A stretch of 64,000 nucleotides of DNA. Source: an uncultured Clostridia bacterium (GTDB lineage: Bacteria; Bacillota; Clostridia; Lachnospirales; Cellulosilyticaceae). Below the pieces are notes generated by a model. That model searched no databases and was not told where the DNA came from. It saw only the letters and a program-made list of their open reading frames with translations. Position numbers and translations under genes: made by a program. Numbering within the stretch: position 1 is the stretch's first letter; every line of letters starts with the position of its first letter. The stretch lies in NCBI GenBank assembly GCA_937921505.1, contig CAKZUB010000064.1:30542-94541 (forward strand). The letters run 5' to 3'. This document shows positions 7,982 through 17,107 of the stretch, one piece after another.

Positions 7982-9397
7982 TTATACTGGATAAGTTTTA
8001 AGTTTTGAATCTGCGAGAGTAGGATCTACTTTAGTTCGCTGCGCTTCTCTATATTTAAAGAAATCTGTTGCAACCTGTGGGAAAAGTGCATAAGTTAAAA
8101 CATCTTCATCTTGTGTTTTATACATAGCCATTTCTTTCTCTAACTTTTCAAGCTCGGGTTGAATAAGATCTGCAGGTCTGCATGTAATACGTTCTTCATT
8201 TCCAATAATTTTTTTAATAATCTCATCTGAAATAGGAACTGGTGTTCTACCATACTCACCTTTTACAATACCTTTAGATTCCTTGGATACCATTTTATAA
8301 CGCTCTCCAGCTAATACATTAAATACGGCTTGTGTGCCAACAATTTGACTTGTAGGTGTTACAAGTGGTAAATAACCAAAATCAGCACGTACGCGGGGTA
8401 TTTCTTGTAACACTTCGTAGTATTTATCTTCAGCATTTTGCTGTTTAAGTTGTGAGACAAGGTTTGAAAGCATCCCACCTGGAACCTGATAGCGTAGTGT
8501 ATTAATATCTACTTCAAGCATTTTCACACTCATTAGTCCACTCTTAAGTGCTTCTTCTCTAAGCGGTCTAAAGTACTTTGTAATTTCAGTTAACGCTTCT
8601 TGGTCAATTCCCGTATCATAAGGCGTCCCTTTGAATGTTGCTACTAAAACCTCTGTAGCTGGTTGTGAAGTACCCATTGCAAAAGGTGACATCGCCGTAT
8701 CAATAATATCACAACCTGCTTCTATAGCCTTAAGATAAGTCATCGAGGCTACGCCACTTGTATAATGTGTATGCAGTTGGATAGGTAAGTTTGGCACTGC
8801 TTGCTTCAATGCTCCGACTAATTCTGATGCTTTATACGGCACTAGAAGCCCGGCCATATCTTTAATACAAATAGAATGAGCACCCATTGCCTCAATATCT
8901 TTAGCTAGACTTACATAATAATCAAGTGTATGTACATCACTAATTGTATAAGCGATAGCCACTTGGGCATGCCCTTTTTCTTTATTTGCAGCCTTAACAG
9001 CTGTTTGTAAGTTACGCATATCATTAAGAGCATCAAAAATACGAATAATGTCTATGCCGTTTGCTATACTTTTTTGTACAAAATATTCTACTACATCATC
9101 TGCATAATGACGATATCCTAATATATTTTGTCCTCTAAAAAGCATTTGTAGCTTAGTATTTTTAGCTTCATTTCTAATTTTTCTAAGTCTTTCCCATGGA
9201 TCTTCTTTTAAGAAACGAAGTGACGCGTCAAACGTTGCACCACCCCATACTTCTAAAGCATGAAATCCCACCTTATCCATCTTTGATACAATAGGAAGAA
9301 TTTGATCAGTAGTCATCCGGGTAGCAATAAGCGATTGATGAGCATCACGAAGTGTTGTATCCATTATTTTAACTGGTCTAGGATCTATATTAGACAT
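7982..9397 (-). CDS. oadA: Oxaloacetate decarboxylase alpha / 5S-type pyruvate carboxyltransferase subunit
   Basis: 471 residues. The TIM-barrel carboxyltransferase motif is seen at DTTLRDAHQS (13-22). The carboxylated lysine motif CIKDMAG (K179) and the metal ligands LHTH (H209, H211) are present. It transfers CO2 between oxaloacetate/pyruvate and biotin. No biotinyl domain is attached, and the protein ends after the PYC/OADA conserved region. The carrier is the separate biotin protein encoded upstream in the same operon. It is last of five genes, 14 bases after the membrane subunit. Because a 12S-type subunit is in the same operon, it may work as the 5S part of a transcarboxylase or as an alternative CO2 donor to the Na+ pump. 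Confidence 0.9.
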   Translation of the reverse strand: MSNIDPRPVKIMDTTLRDAHQSLIATRMTTDQILPIVSKMDKVGFHALEVWGGATFDASLRFLKEDPWERLRKIRNEAKNTKLQMLFRGQNILGYRHYADDVVEYFVQKSIANGIDIIRIFDALNDMRNLQTAVKAANKEKGHAQVAIAYTISDVHTLDYYVSLAKDIEAMGAHSICIKDMAGLLVPYKASELVGALKQAVPNLPIQLHTHYTSGVASMTYLKAIEAGCDIIDTAMSPFAMGTSQPATEVLVATFKGTPYDTGIDQEALTEITKYFRPLREEALKSGLMSVKMLEVDINTLRYQVPGGMLSNLVSQLKQQNAEDKYYEVLQEIPRVRADFGYLPLVTPTSQIVGTQAVFNVLAGERYKMVSKESKGIVKGEYGRTPVPISDEIIKKIIGNEERITCRPADLIQPELEKLEKEMAMYKTQDEDVLTYALFPQVATDFFKYREAQRTKVDPTLADSKLKTYPV

Positions 9398-9411
9398 CTT
9401 ATAACCTCCTT

Positions 9412-10569
9412 TTAGTTTCCATAAATTGATAATAATATACCCGCTGCAATAGCTGAGCCAATAACACCTGCTACATTAGGACCCATTGCATGCATAAGTA
9501 AGAAGTTAGAAGGACATTCTTCTTGACCAACCTTTTGTACCACACGTGCTGCCATAGGTACGGCTGAAACGCCGGCTGCCCCAATAAGAGGATTAATTTT
9601 CTTTCCACTCATATAATACATAACCTTACCAAACAATACCCCACTTGCGGTACCTACACAAAAAGCTGCAAGGCCTAGTACAATAATGCCTGCTGTTTGA
9701 GCTGTTAAAAAGGTATCTGCTTTGGTTGTTGCCCCAACAGTAAGTCCAAGTAGAATAGTTACAATAGACATTAATGCATTACTAGACACATCTGCTAGTC
9801 TATTAGTTGCTGCTACTTCTTTTAAAAGATTACCAAACATCAACATACCTATTAAAGTACTTGCAGAAGGTAATAACAATGAAACAATAATGGTAACTGC
9901 AATTGGAAACACTACTTTTTCAACACGTGAAACAGGTCTTAATTGTTCCATCTTCACCATACGTTGTTCTTTAGTGGTTAAAGCTTTCATAATAGGCGGC
10001 TGAATAACTGGTACAAGCGCCATATAAGAGTATGCTGCAACTGCAATAGAACCTAATAAATGGGGTGCAAGTTTAACTGTTAAGTAAATAGCTGTTGGTC
10101 CATCAGCACCCCCTATAATACCAATAGAAGCGGCTTCGCTAGGAGTAAACCCAAGTAACAGTGCTCCTAAAAAGGCAAAGAAGATACCCATTTGCGCGGC
10201 TGCACCTAAAAGCAAACTTTTTGGATTTGCAATAAGTGGGCCAAAATCAGTCATAGCCCCTACCCCAACAAAAATAAGAGGAGGATAAATACCTAAGTCT
10301 TTACCATATTTCAAATAATAAAATAATCCCCCTGGCTCCGTTGCACTTTTAGCTGGATCAACAATACCTGTTGCTGGTAAATTAACAAGTAACATACCAA
10401 AAGCAATAGGAACAAGTAGTAAAGGTTCAAATCCTTTAGCAATAGCAAGATATAATAAAACACATGCTACAGCAATCATAATAATATAGCGCCAATCTGA
10501 TAATTGTACAAAGCCTGAGTCTAGTGCAAATTCTTTGATTGACTCTATAAATATACTGCCTATATTCAT
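9412..10569 (-). CDS. oadB: Na+-pumping decarboxylase beta subunit
   Basis: 385 residues with many hydrophobic segments. Family landmarks include [10 protein letters not shown] (about 153-162), which carries the conserved Asp of the Na+ channel, and the C-terminal [18 protein letters not shown] and [11 protein letters not shown] regions. Members of the OadB/MmdB/GcdB family decarboxylate carboxybiotin and export sodium. The same subunit serves oxaloacetate, methylmalonyl-CoA and glutaconyl-CoA decarboxylases, so substrate cannot be read from it. It sits between the biotin carrier and the 5S-type subunit. Confidence 0.93.
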   Translation of the reverse strand: MNIGSIFIESIKEFALDSGFVQLSDWRYIIMIAVACVLLYLAIAKGFEPLLLVPIAFGMLLVNLPATGIVDPAKSATEPGGLFYYLKYGKDLGIYPPLIFVGVGAMTDFGPLIANPKSLLLGAAAQMGIFFAFLGALLLGFTPSEAASIGIIGGADGPTAIYLTVKLAPHLLGSIAVAAYSYMALVPVIQPPIMKALTTKEQRMVKMEQLRPVSRVEKVVFPIAVTIIVSLLLPSASTLIGMLMFGNLLKEVAATNRLADVSSNALMSIVTILLGLTVGATTKADTFLTAQTAGIIVLGLAAFCVGTASGVLFGKVMYYMSGKKINPLIGAAGVSAVPMAARVVQKVGQEECPSNFLLMHAMGPNVAGVIGSAIAAGILLSIYGN

Positions 10570-10606
10570 CGTTAATGTCCCTCCTTTTTAAAATATGGGT
10601 ATGGAA

Positions 10607-10969
10607 CTAGTTAATAGTCACAATAACATCATTCGTTTCAACCATAGCCCCTGTTGTGACATTAACGGATGCAATTGTTCCACCTTTTGGTGCAAAAATT
10701 TCATTCTCCATTTTCATAGCTTCTAATACTGCTACTACGTCACCTTCTTTAACCGTTTGTCCAACAGCTACTTTTGTGCCTATAATTTTCCCTGGCATAG
10801 GTGCTCCAACTTTTACAGCGTTGTCTGGTATAACTGCAGCTGGTGCTATTTTTGACGCCGCAGCTGGTGCTGATACTGCTGGAGTGGCTGCTGGTGTAAA
10901 ACTGCCACCTAATTCTTCTACTTCTACTTCATATGCATTCCCATTAACAGTTACTTGAAACTTTTTCAT
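10607..10969 (-). CDS. Biotin carboxyl carrier protein of the decarboxylase
   Basis: 120 residues from the chosen start. The C-terminal biotinyl domain has EAMKMENE, with K86 as the biotin attachment site, and the APMPGK entry. An Ala/Pro-rich linker (residues 25-48) acts as a flexible arm. A longer reading frame begins 7 codons earlier, but GAGGAGGAC sits inside that extension and is properly spaced from the ATG at 10969, so I use the shorter start. It shuttles CO2 between the carboxyltransferase subunits and the membrane pump. Confidence 0.93.
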   Translation of the reverse strand: MKKFQVTVNGNAYEVEVEELGGSFTPAATPAVSAPAAASKIAPAAVIPDNAVKVGAPMPGKIIGTKVAVGQTVKEGDVVAVLEAMKMENEIFAPKGGTIASVNVTTGAMVETNDVIVTIN

Positions 10970-11007
10970 AGTTAAAGTCCTCCTCATCATTCTTTTTTAG
11001 TTTTTAC

Positions 11008-11331
11008 TTATCTTGTTTTGCGTTCAACTTTTCTGAGTGATTTTACTTGAAGCTTATCAGATGTTGTTCCCATGCTTGCTGCTATAGCCGCTGTGATAAC
11101 TGCAACCAACTCCAGTTCATCTGTTTTTTGCAGCTTAACTGGTTTGGCTGCAACTGGTTGTACTTGTATAGCTACTGGCTCTTTTTTACTGGCGTTTTCT
11201 ATAAAAGCTACTATTTTACTTATGAGACGAATCGCAATAATAAGTAAGACAAGCGTAACAAATACAATCGTAACTCCAATAAAAAATGTACTTATTCCGT
11301 CTACAAATTGATTAAAATTCACTGTTACCAC
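11008..11331 (-). CDS. Decarboxylase gamma/delta membrane-anchor subunit (OadG/MmdD family)
   Basis: 107 residues. One N-terminal transmembrane helix (about residues 13-38) is followed by a Lys/Ala/Pro linker and a short C-terminal helix ELELVAVITAAIAASMG. This layout is typical of the small subunit that holds the soluble carboxyltransferase on the membrane pump. It lies 5 bases after the carboxyltransferase gene and just before the biotin carrier. Sequence in this family is poorly conserved, so the call rests on layout and context. Confidence 0.82.
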   Translation of the reverse strand: MVTVNFNQFVDGISTFFIGVTIVFVTLVLLIIAIRLISKIVAFIENASKKEPVAIQVQPVAAKPVKLQKTDELELVAVITAAIAASMGTTSDKLQVKSLRKVERKTR

Positions 11332-11336
11332 CTACC

Positions 11337-12848
11337 TTATACTGTTGGGTGTTTTTTATATACTGTATCTATTTGTTTTGTAGCCAATATTTCTAATGCT
11401 GCTATAACTCTTTTTCTTGTGGCTGCTGGCTCAATAATATCATCAATATAACCTCTGGCTGCTACTGCATAAGCACTGCTATTTAAAGTTTCATATTCAG
11501 CAGTTTTTTGCGTAATAACCTCACTTGCTACCGGTGCACTTTGAATTTCTTTATCATACATAATCTTAATAGCACTTTCTGCATTTAAAGTAGAAATCTT
11601 AGCACTTGGCCATGCATAGACGTAATCCGCTCCTATATGTTTGCTATTCATAGCAATATAACTACTTCCAAAAGCTTCATTTAAAATGACATTAATTTTA
11701 GCAACTGTTGCATTTGCAAAAGCATGAACTAGCTTGCTGCATTCTTTAATGATCCCTAGTTTTTCAGTTGCAAGGGTTGAAGTAAAGTGAGTACCTTGAG
11801 TAAGTGTAATAATTGGGATGTTAAAACTATCGCATAAGAGTACAAATTTACTCATCTTTTTCACGGCATGATAATCAGCTGTAGAGGCTGTATTTGCAAT
11901 AATGCCTACAGTTCCACCATTCATACGCGCAAAAGCTGTTAACGCATCTGCCCCATACTTGCCATTTAGTTCTAAGTATTCTCCGTTATCAACTATAGAG
12001 GTTACAATATCTTTAATCTTGCTCGTTTCAAAATCAAAGCTGTTAAGATTTGCATCTGCTCTATTGATATCATCCGTTACATTATAAAATGGAACTTCGC
12101 TTAAATTATTTTTTGGTAGATATGTAATGAGATTTTTGACCTCATTTATCACGTCTTCTTCTTGATCTGCAATAAAGCTTGCAAGTCCACTTTCCTCAAA
12201 ATGTACTTTTGCTGTAGCAATATGATCAAAAGTTGCTGATTTATCGTCTATAGTATTGGGACTATTTAAAAACATTTTTGCTGTTTTAGCTGACATAAAT
12301 ACAAAATCTGAAAGTCCCGCTATAAAAGCAGCACCACCTGCGCAGTCTCCTGCTACAATAGCAATCTGAGGAATCACTCCTGAAGCATGTGTCATTTGCG
12401 TAAATATTGCACCATATCCTTCTAATGCATCTATTGATTCTTGTAGTCTGACACCTACAGTATCTAGTATACCAATAACTGGTACTCCCATTTTCAGCGC
12501 ATCCTTATACATTCTTACAATTTTTTTTGCGTGCATTTCACCTATTGCACCACCTAAGGTGTTTACATCTTGACTATACACATAAACAGGATTGCCATTA
12601 ATAGTCCCAAATCCAGATATTAATCCATCAGCTGTGGTATCTAAGACATCCATATTGAAAGCTGTGCTTCTACTAGTTATAAAAGCGCCTATTTCAACAA
12701 AGCTATTTTCATCGAGTAATTTTGTAATTCGGTCTCTTGCTGATAGTTTACCTTTAGCAAGGGATACTTCTTTAGCTGCTTCATCGCCGCTATTTTCAAT
12801 AGCTGCTCGTCGAGATTCTAGTTCAGATAATTTTTCTAAAGTGCTCAT
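11337..12848 (-). CDS. mmdA: Acyl-CoA carboxyltransferase (12S / methylmalonyl-CoA decarboxylase alpha type)
   Basis: 503 residues, the size of MmdA and the 12S transcarboxylase subunit. It has two crotonase-like halves. The N-terminal half has AKGKLSARDRI and the oxyanion region GDCAGGAAF; the C-terminal half has EAFGSSYIAMNSKHIGAD. Proteins of this family move CO2 from an acyl-CoA to biotin, and methylmalonyl-CoA is the usual substrate with this gene set. It is first in the operon, after GGAGGG and a good promoter. AFGSSY replaces the AFGGAY seen in many relatives, so substrate assignment is tentative. Confidence 0.85.
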   Translation of the reverse strand: MSTLEKLSELESRRAAIENSGDEAAKEVSLAKGKLSARDRITKLLDENSFVEIGAFITSRSTAFNMDVLDTTADGLISGFGTINGNPVYVYSQDVNTLGGAIGEMHAKKIVRMYKDALKMGVPVIGILDTVGVRLQESIDALEGYGAIFTQMTHASGVIPQIAIVAGDCAGGAAFIAGLSDFVFMSAKTAKMFLNSPNTIDDKSATFDHIATAKVHFEESGLASFIADQEEDVINEVKNLITYLPKNNLSEVPFYNVTDDINRADANLNSFDFETSKIKDIVTSIVDNGEYLELNGKYGADALTAFARMNGGTVGIIANTASTADYHAVKKMSKFVLLCDSFNIPIITLTQGTHFTSTLATEKLGIIKECSKLVHAFANATVAKINVILNEAFGSSYIAMNSKHIGADYVYAWPSAKISTLNAESAIKIMYDKEIQSAPVASEVITQKTAEYETLNSSAYAVAARGYIDDIIEPAATRKRVIAALEILATKQIDTVYKKHPTV

Positions 12849-12902
12849 CCAATACCCTCCATCAAAAATTATTTAAAATAAAGTGCAAAAATCGCCATTT
12901 AT

Positions 12903-12931
12903 AGTATACTAAACTATAAAGCAATATGCAA
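12903..12931 (-). promoter_or_regulatory. Sigma-A promoter of the decarboxylase operon
   Basis: On the minus strand, TTGCAT (12926-12931) and TATACT (12903-12908) are separated by 17 bases. They are about 55 bases upstream of the first start codon. Confidence 0.65.
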
Positions 12932-12982
12932 GGTTATGCACTAAGCAATACCCATTTTATGGTAATGTTTAAATATTTTGAA

Positions 12983-13555
12983 TTATTTAGTAATACTTTT
13001 TTTAATAACAAATAAAGAAGGACATTCCTTATGTGTATTTTTTAACGAAAGATTAAAAACATTAATAGAACGGTCATAAAAATGTGATAAATACTTGTCA
13101 ATTTCTTGATATTCTTTGTATCCTTCTTCATGCCCGCTATACGTCATAATCGTCAAAATCCCGCCATCTGTAAGAAGCTCAATCGTTTTTTGAATAGCTA
13201 ATAAGCTAGTCTTTGCACACGTAACAATTGTTTTATCCCCCGTTGGTAGATATCCTAGGTTAAACATACCAATATCAACTTTTTTTATGTACTGATCTAT
13301 ATGATGATGGGAGTCCAAAAATAATTCAATTTGTTTATTACAATCTTTAGTACGTTTGCAACTTGTACTAATAGCTTCTTGTTGTATATCGAAACCTATA
13401 ATGTATTCTACTTGCTTAAGACTTGCTAAAAAAAAGAGATCAAATCCATTTCCAACCGTTCCATCTACAGCAACTAAATCATTCTTATTTATATTTTGTA
13501 AGTGATTTTTAATGATTTGATGTGCATTATAAGTCATATTGCGCTCAAACATCAA
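12983..13555 (-). CDS. mnmM: tRNA 5-aminomethyl-2-thiouridine methyltransferase (YtqB/MnmM family)
   Basis: 190 residues. It has a SAM motif VDGTVGNGFDLFFLA near residue 33, the family hallmark NLGYLPTGDK, and TIMTYSGHEEG near the end. This matches Bacillus YtqB (about 194 residues), shown to methylate nm5s2U at the tRNA wobble position. Older annotation calls it putative rRNA methylase. Its start overlaps the pseudouridine synthase gene by 11 bases, so the two are probably coupled. Confidence 0.82.
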   Translation of the reverse strand: MMFERNMTYNAHQIIKNHLQNINKNDLVAVDGTVGNGFDLFFLASLKQVEYIIGFDIQQEAISTSCKRTKDCNKQIELFLDSHHHIDQYIKKVDIGMFNLGYLPTGDKTIVTCAKTSLLAIQKTIELLTDGGILTIMTYSGHEEGYKEYQEIDKYLSHFYDRSINVFNLSLKNTHKECPSLFVIKKSITK

Positions 13556-14264
13556 GCCCTCCTATTTTCTTTAAATAATTGATTTCATTTTCTGTAAGCT
13601 CTCTATATTTTCCTATTTCAAGCCCATTTAATGTGATTTCACCTACCGAAATACGCATAAGTTTTAGCACACTATGTCCTAATAGCTCACACATCTTTCT
13701 GATTTGCCTGTTTCTGCCTTCATGTATGGTAATAGCTAAACGCGTTGTGTTTTGATTCTTCTCGGTAATTTTTACAACTGCAGGAGCAGTTTTCTTCCCT
13801 TCAATAACTACTCCTTTTCTTAACTGATCTATCGACTGTGCTTGTACTTTACCACTTACTTTAACATCATATGTTTTATTGACATGGTGCTTAGGATGAG
13901 TAAGTGCATAAGTAAGTGCACCATCATTAGTTAAAATGAGAAGCCCAGAGGTATTGTAATCTAATCTTCCCACTGGAAATATTCTTTTATCGGTATCTTT
14001 AAAAAAATCTAATACAGTCGGTCTATTCTTCTCATCCTTAGCAGTAGTTACATACCCTACCGGTTTATTTAATGCGTAATAGACATACGACTGTTCATAT
14101 GTGATCACCTTATCCTCATATGTTATTAAATCCCCCGCGCTTACCTGCGTACCAAGTTCTGTAATGACCCTTCCATTAATCCGTACTCTTCCTTGCAAGA
14201 TGTACTCTTCGCATTTTCTTCTGGATGCTACGCCGCAGCTTGCAAGGTATTTTTGTAATCTCAT
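13545..14264 (-). CDS. rluB: RsuA/RluB-family rRNA pseudouridine synthase
   Basis: 239 residues. An S4 RNA-binding domain is at 1-48 (RLQKYLASCGVASRRKCEEYI) and the catalytic domain carries GRLDYNTSGLLI with the catalytic Asp D102. GRNRQIRKM follows near residue 200. RluB acts on 23S rRNA, RsuA on 16S. The scpA-scpB neighbourhood favours the RluB assignment, as in many Firmicutes. Confidence 0.88.
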   Translation of the reverse strand: MRLQKYLASCGVASRRKCEEYILQGRVRINGRVITELGTQVSAGDLITYEDKVITYEQSYVYYALNKPVGYVTTAKDEKNRPTVLDFFKDTDKRIFPVGRLDYNTSGLLILTNDGALTYALTHPKHHVNKTYDVKVSGKVQAQSIDQLRKGVVIEGKKTAPAVVKITEKNQNTTRLAITIHEGRNRQIRKMCELLGHSVLKLMRISVGEITLNGLEIGKYRELTENEINYLKKIGGLDV

Positions 14265-14286
14265 ATGATCCCCCTTGTATAGGTAA

Positions 14287-15429
14287 TTATTTTATTTTAA
14301 GCCATTTTTTGAAGTAATCTATAAGTGTTGCTTTTTTAATATCCTCTTGTGCCTTTAAGTTTACTCCTGCTAGAGTATCTCCATCACATAAGACTTCTAC
14401 ACGGCCTATGACCGCCCCTTTTTCTATTGGTGCTTTCATTGAAGTAGGTATGACTTTCTTAATCATTATATTTTGCTGTTCTTCTTTTGAAAGCGGCAAT
14501 GTTACTTTCTCACTGCATTCTAAAGAAAGTGTATCTTGCACACCTTTTTTTACAGCTACATTGGCATAATCTTTTTGAGGGACAATAATATCATATTTTT
14601 TATAGTGACTAAAAGCATAATTCATAAGTGTGATAACATCTTTATATTTTTGATTCTTACCTTTGTTTCCCCAACCAGCAGCTAATGCTACGCCTATTAA
14701 CTGCATCCCATCTTGATTTGCCGAGCCAACAAAACAGTGACCTGCTTTATTTGTAAAACCAGTCTTCATACCATTTGCACCCTTATAGCTGTATATAAAG
14801 CGGTTTTTGTTTTGTAAGCCGTGGGATTTACTTCCTTGTAATTTCCCAGTGGGAATATTAATACTTGTTGTGGTAGTGATTTTTACAAATTGAGGATTGG
14901 CTAATGCGTAAGCACCTATTAATGCTAAATCATAAGCTGATGTATAATGCTCAGCAGCATCAAGTCCATTGGGCGTCTTAAAACTTGTATGTTCTGCCCC
15001 AATCTCTTTAGCCTTTTGTGTCATCATGTCACAAAAACTTTCTACTGAACCGCCTATATGTTCTGCAATAGCAACAGCTGTATCGTTATGTGATTCTAGC
15101 ATTAAAGAATAAAGTAAATCTCCAAGCCTTTGCTTCTCACCTGGTTGAAGATGTAATTTAACAGCAGGGGCTCTAGCTGCTCTTTGAGATACCGTAACAA
15201 CATCATCTAAATTAGCCTTTTCAAGTGCTACAATACAAGTCATAATCTTGGTCGTACTAGCCATAGGCATAGTTTCATAAGCATTTTTTTCAACAAGTAC
15301 TCTTTTACTATCTTGTTCGATTAAAACTGCTCCTTTAGAATTAATTTTACTCTTAATTTCATTGGCATATAATTGTGAAGATGAACATAAAGTTATGAGG
15401 AATAATATTGACAGCATAAAATGTTTCAT
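14287..15429 (-). CDS. D-alanyl-D-alanine carboxypeptidase (DacF type)
   Basis: 380 residues with an N-terminal signal peptide (hydrophobic 4-20, cleavage likely after YANA-like YAN). Penicillin-binding motifs are SxxK at S58-TTK61, SHN near 116 and KTGFT near 222. A PBP5-like C-terminal domain and a final amphipathic stretch (LIDYFKKWLKIK) would hold it on the membrane. It trims the terminal D-Ala from peptidoglycan peptides. It sits between scpB and the pseudouridine synthase. A second paralogue is at 17108. Confidence 0.92.
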   Translation of the reverse strand: MKHFMLSILFLITLCSSSQLYANEIKSKINSKGAVLIEQDSKRVLVEKNAYETMPMASTTKIMTCIVALEKANLDDVVTVSQRAARAPAVKLHLQPGEKQRLGDLLYSLMLESHNDTAVAIAEHIGGSVESFCDMMTQKAKEIGAEHTSFKTPNGLDAAEHYTSAYDLALIGAYALANPQFVKITTTTSINIPTGKLQGSKSHGLQNKNRFIYSYKGANGMKTGFTNKAGHCFVGSANQDGMQLIGVALAAGWGNKGKNQKYKDVITLMNYAFSHYKKYDIIVPQKDYANVAVKKGVQDTLSLECSEKVTLPLSKEEQQNIMIKKVIPTSMKAPIEKGAVIGRVEVLCDGDTLAGVNLKAQEDIKKATLIDYFKKWLKIK

Positions 15430-15509
15430 AATTTTGCTCCTTTTTGATGAAATAATTACCTATGTAAAATCATCCCTCATTTTATCACTTTTTATGCATT
15501 CTTTATAGA

Positions 15510-16088
15510 TTATACATCTTTATCTTCTTCATAATAATTCATTTCTTCTCTAACCTCTTCTTTGAATCTCTGTAATAATTTTTCTTTTATTCTAGGAAGT
15601 TCTTCTAAGTTTTTAAACCCAAAGTGCCTTAAGAAATCATGGGTAGTTCCAAACAAAACAGGCCTCCCTATAACACTCAGTCTGCCTACTTCTTCGATAA
15701 GATGATACTCTATTAATTTACCAAGTGCATGTTCACATCTTACCCCTCTGATATCCTCTATTTGCGTACGCGTAATAGGTTGTGAATAGGCTACAATAGA
15801 GAGTGTTTCAATAAGTGCCTGTGTAAGTATTTTCTTTATAGGTTTTTGTCGTAATTTCTGTATATAGGGTGTGTGTCTAGGTACCGTGCACATTTGATAA
15901 CCATCACCTACTTCTCTAATTTCCATGCCACTATTTGTTTTTTCATAGATTTCATTAAGCCTATAAATCGCTATATGTATTGTAATTTCTTCTGAGTCAC
16001 ATACTTCACATAACCTACTGCCTGGTATTGCATCGCCTGAATAAAAAAGCAGTGCTTCTATAATACTCTCAAGCTCAGTTTTATTCAT
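15510..16088 (-). CDS. scpB: Segregation and condensation protein B
   Basis: 192 residues, the usual ScpB length. It shows the winged-helix pattern and family motifs LIETLSIVAYSQPITRTQIEDIRGV and GRPVLFGTT. ScpB dimers bind ScpA in the SMC condensin complex. The start overlaps scpA by 8 bases. The C-terminal acidic tail (YYEEDKDV) is common in the family. Confidence 0.95.
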   Translation of the reverse strand: MNKTELESIIEALLFYSGDAIPGSRLCEVCDSEEITIHIAIYRLNEIYEKTNSGMEIREVGDGYQMCTVPRHTPYIQKLRQKPIKKILTQALIETLSIVAYSQPITRTQIEDIRGVRCEHALGKLIEYHLIEEVGRLSVIGRPVLFGTTHDFLRHFGFKNLEELPRIKEKLLQRFKEEVREEMNYYEEDKDV

Positions 16089-16839
16089 CTTCTTGTCCTC
16101 CTATTATAACTATATCTCCTCGCAGATCTTCTTGAATAATAACTACTTTTTTCTTGTGAACGAGTTCTAACAGCGCCATAAATGTCACTATGAGTTCAAT
16201 TTTTGGCATTTCTGGACGACAAATTTCAAAAAAACTTGTTCTTTGATTGAGTATTATTAACTGAAGAATATAAATACTTTTTTGTTCAATTGTATAAACA
16301 TCTTTTCTTAAAATACTGTGATCAATTTTTCTCTCAGATCGCTCACGCACATCCCAATCTTTTTGTTTAATAAGTTCTTGAAAAGTATAGTATAAGGTCT
16401 GAAGAGTTACATCCTCTAAAATCTCATTACAATCTACCGCAATTTCTGGAATATCTATATGAGCTGCAACATTTCTAAAACAGCATGAATGAGATAGAGA
16501 TTGATATTCAATAAGTTTGCTTGAAACATATTTTATTTTTTTATATTCAAGTAATTTCCTTACAAGCTCCTCTCTTGGGTCTTCTTCTGATCCTTCCTCA
16601 AACTTTGAACTCTTAGGTAGCAGCATTTTTGATTTAATGAGAATGAGATTCGCGGCCATTACAATAAAATCACTGAGCTGTTCTAATTCTATAAACGCGG
16701 AATCTTCAAGATACTCCATATACTGATTTGTAATAGCAGATATCTCTATGTCATAAATACTCATTTTATTTTTTTCGATAAGATATAGCAATAAATCTAA
16801 CGGTCCTTCAAAATCTTGTAATTTAAATGTTACAGACAC
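16081..16839 (-). CDS. scpA: Segregation and condensation protein A (kleisin)
   Basis: 252 residues. The N-terminal kleisin motif FEGPLDLLLYLIEKNKMSIYDI is nearly canonical, and a C-terminal winged-helix region (TFMALLELVHKKKV) binds the SMC head. It works with SMC, encoded at 46052-49642, and with ScpB downstream. A 250-base spacer with a repeat unit follows upstream, so this is probably the first gene of the scpA-scpB-dac-rluB-mnmM run. Confidence 0.95.
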   Translation of the reverse strand: MSVTFKLQDFEGPLDLLLYLIEKNKMSIYDIEISAITNQYMEYLEDSAFIELEQLSDFIVMAANLILIKSKMLLPKSSKFEEGSEEDPREELVRKLLEYKKIKYVSSKLIEYQSLSHSCCFRNVAAHIDIPEIAVDCNEILEDVTLQTLYYTFQELIKQKDWDVRERSERKIDHSILRKDVYTIEQKSIYILQLIILNQRTSFFEICRPEMPKIELIVTFMALLELVHKKKVVIIQEDLRGDIVIIGGQEDE

Positions 16840-16990
16840 CTCTATTTCCTCCTACCTAGTGTGTAAGCATTTTACACTTGCATTCTTTTAGTATACATTA
16901 AGTATACGTTAAGTTTATAGCTTACTTATTATTTATGCAAGAGTAAAAATATAAAGCATAATTAGACAACTAGTCTCTAACTATGCTTTA

Positions 16991-17083
16991 TATATAGATT
17001 TCACATCTTTAAGTTAAAGTCATTCACGATGTTTATGATGTGAAATCATTATGAGAAACAACTTTGCACAGATGAATAACTCA
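16991..17083 (+). repeat. Intergenic repeat unit A (inverted partner at 18392-18486)
   Basis: About 90 bases, roughly 80% identical by eye to the reverse complement of 18392-18486. It contains an 11-bp stem (16997-17007 with 17037-17047, GATTTCACATC/GATGTGAAATC) and a conserved tail TTATGAGAAACAACTTTG. It lies just 3' of the carboxypeptidase gene. Confidence 0.75.
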
Positions 17084-17102
17084 AGTTTATATGTTGTTTC
17101 TC
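17053..17102 (-). terminator. Possible stem-loop downstream of the carboxypeptidase
   Basis: GAGAAACAAC (17053-17062) pairs perfectly with GTTGTTTCTC (17093-17102) across a 30-base loop, 6 bases after the stop codon. It has no T-tract, so termination is uncertain. One arm belongs to repeat unit A. Confidence 0.35.
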
Positions 17103-17107
17103 TATAA

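Noticed and set aside
10656..10958. Plus-strand 100-codon frame opposite the biotin carrier gene
   Set aside because: It is a shadow of the Ala-rich carrier sequence, has no ribosome binding site and no family resemblance.
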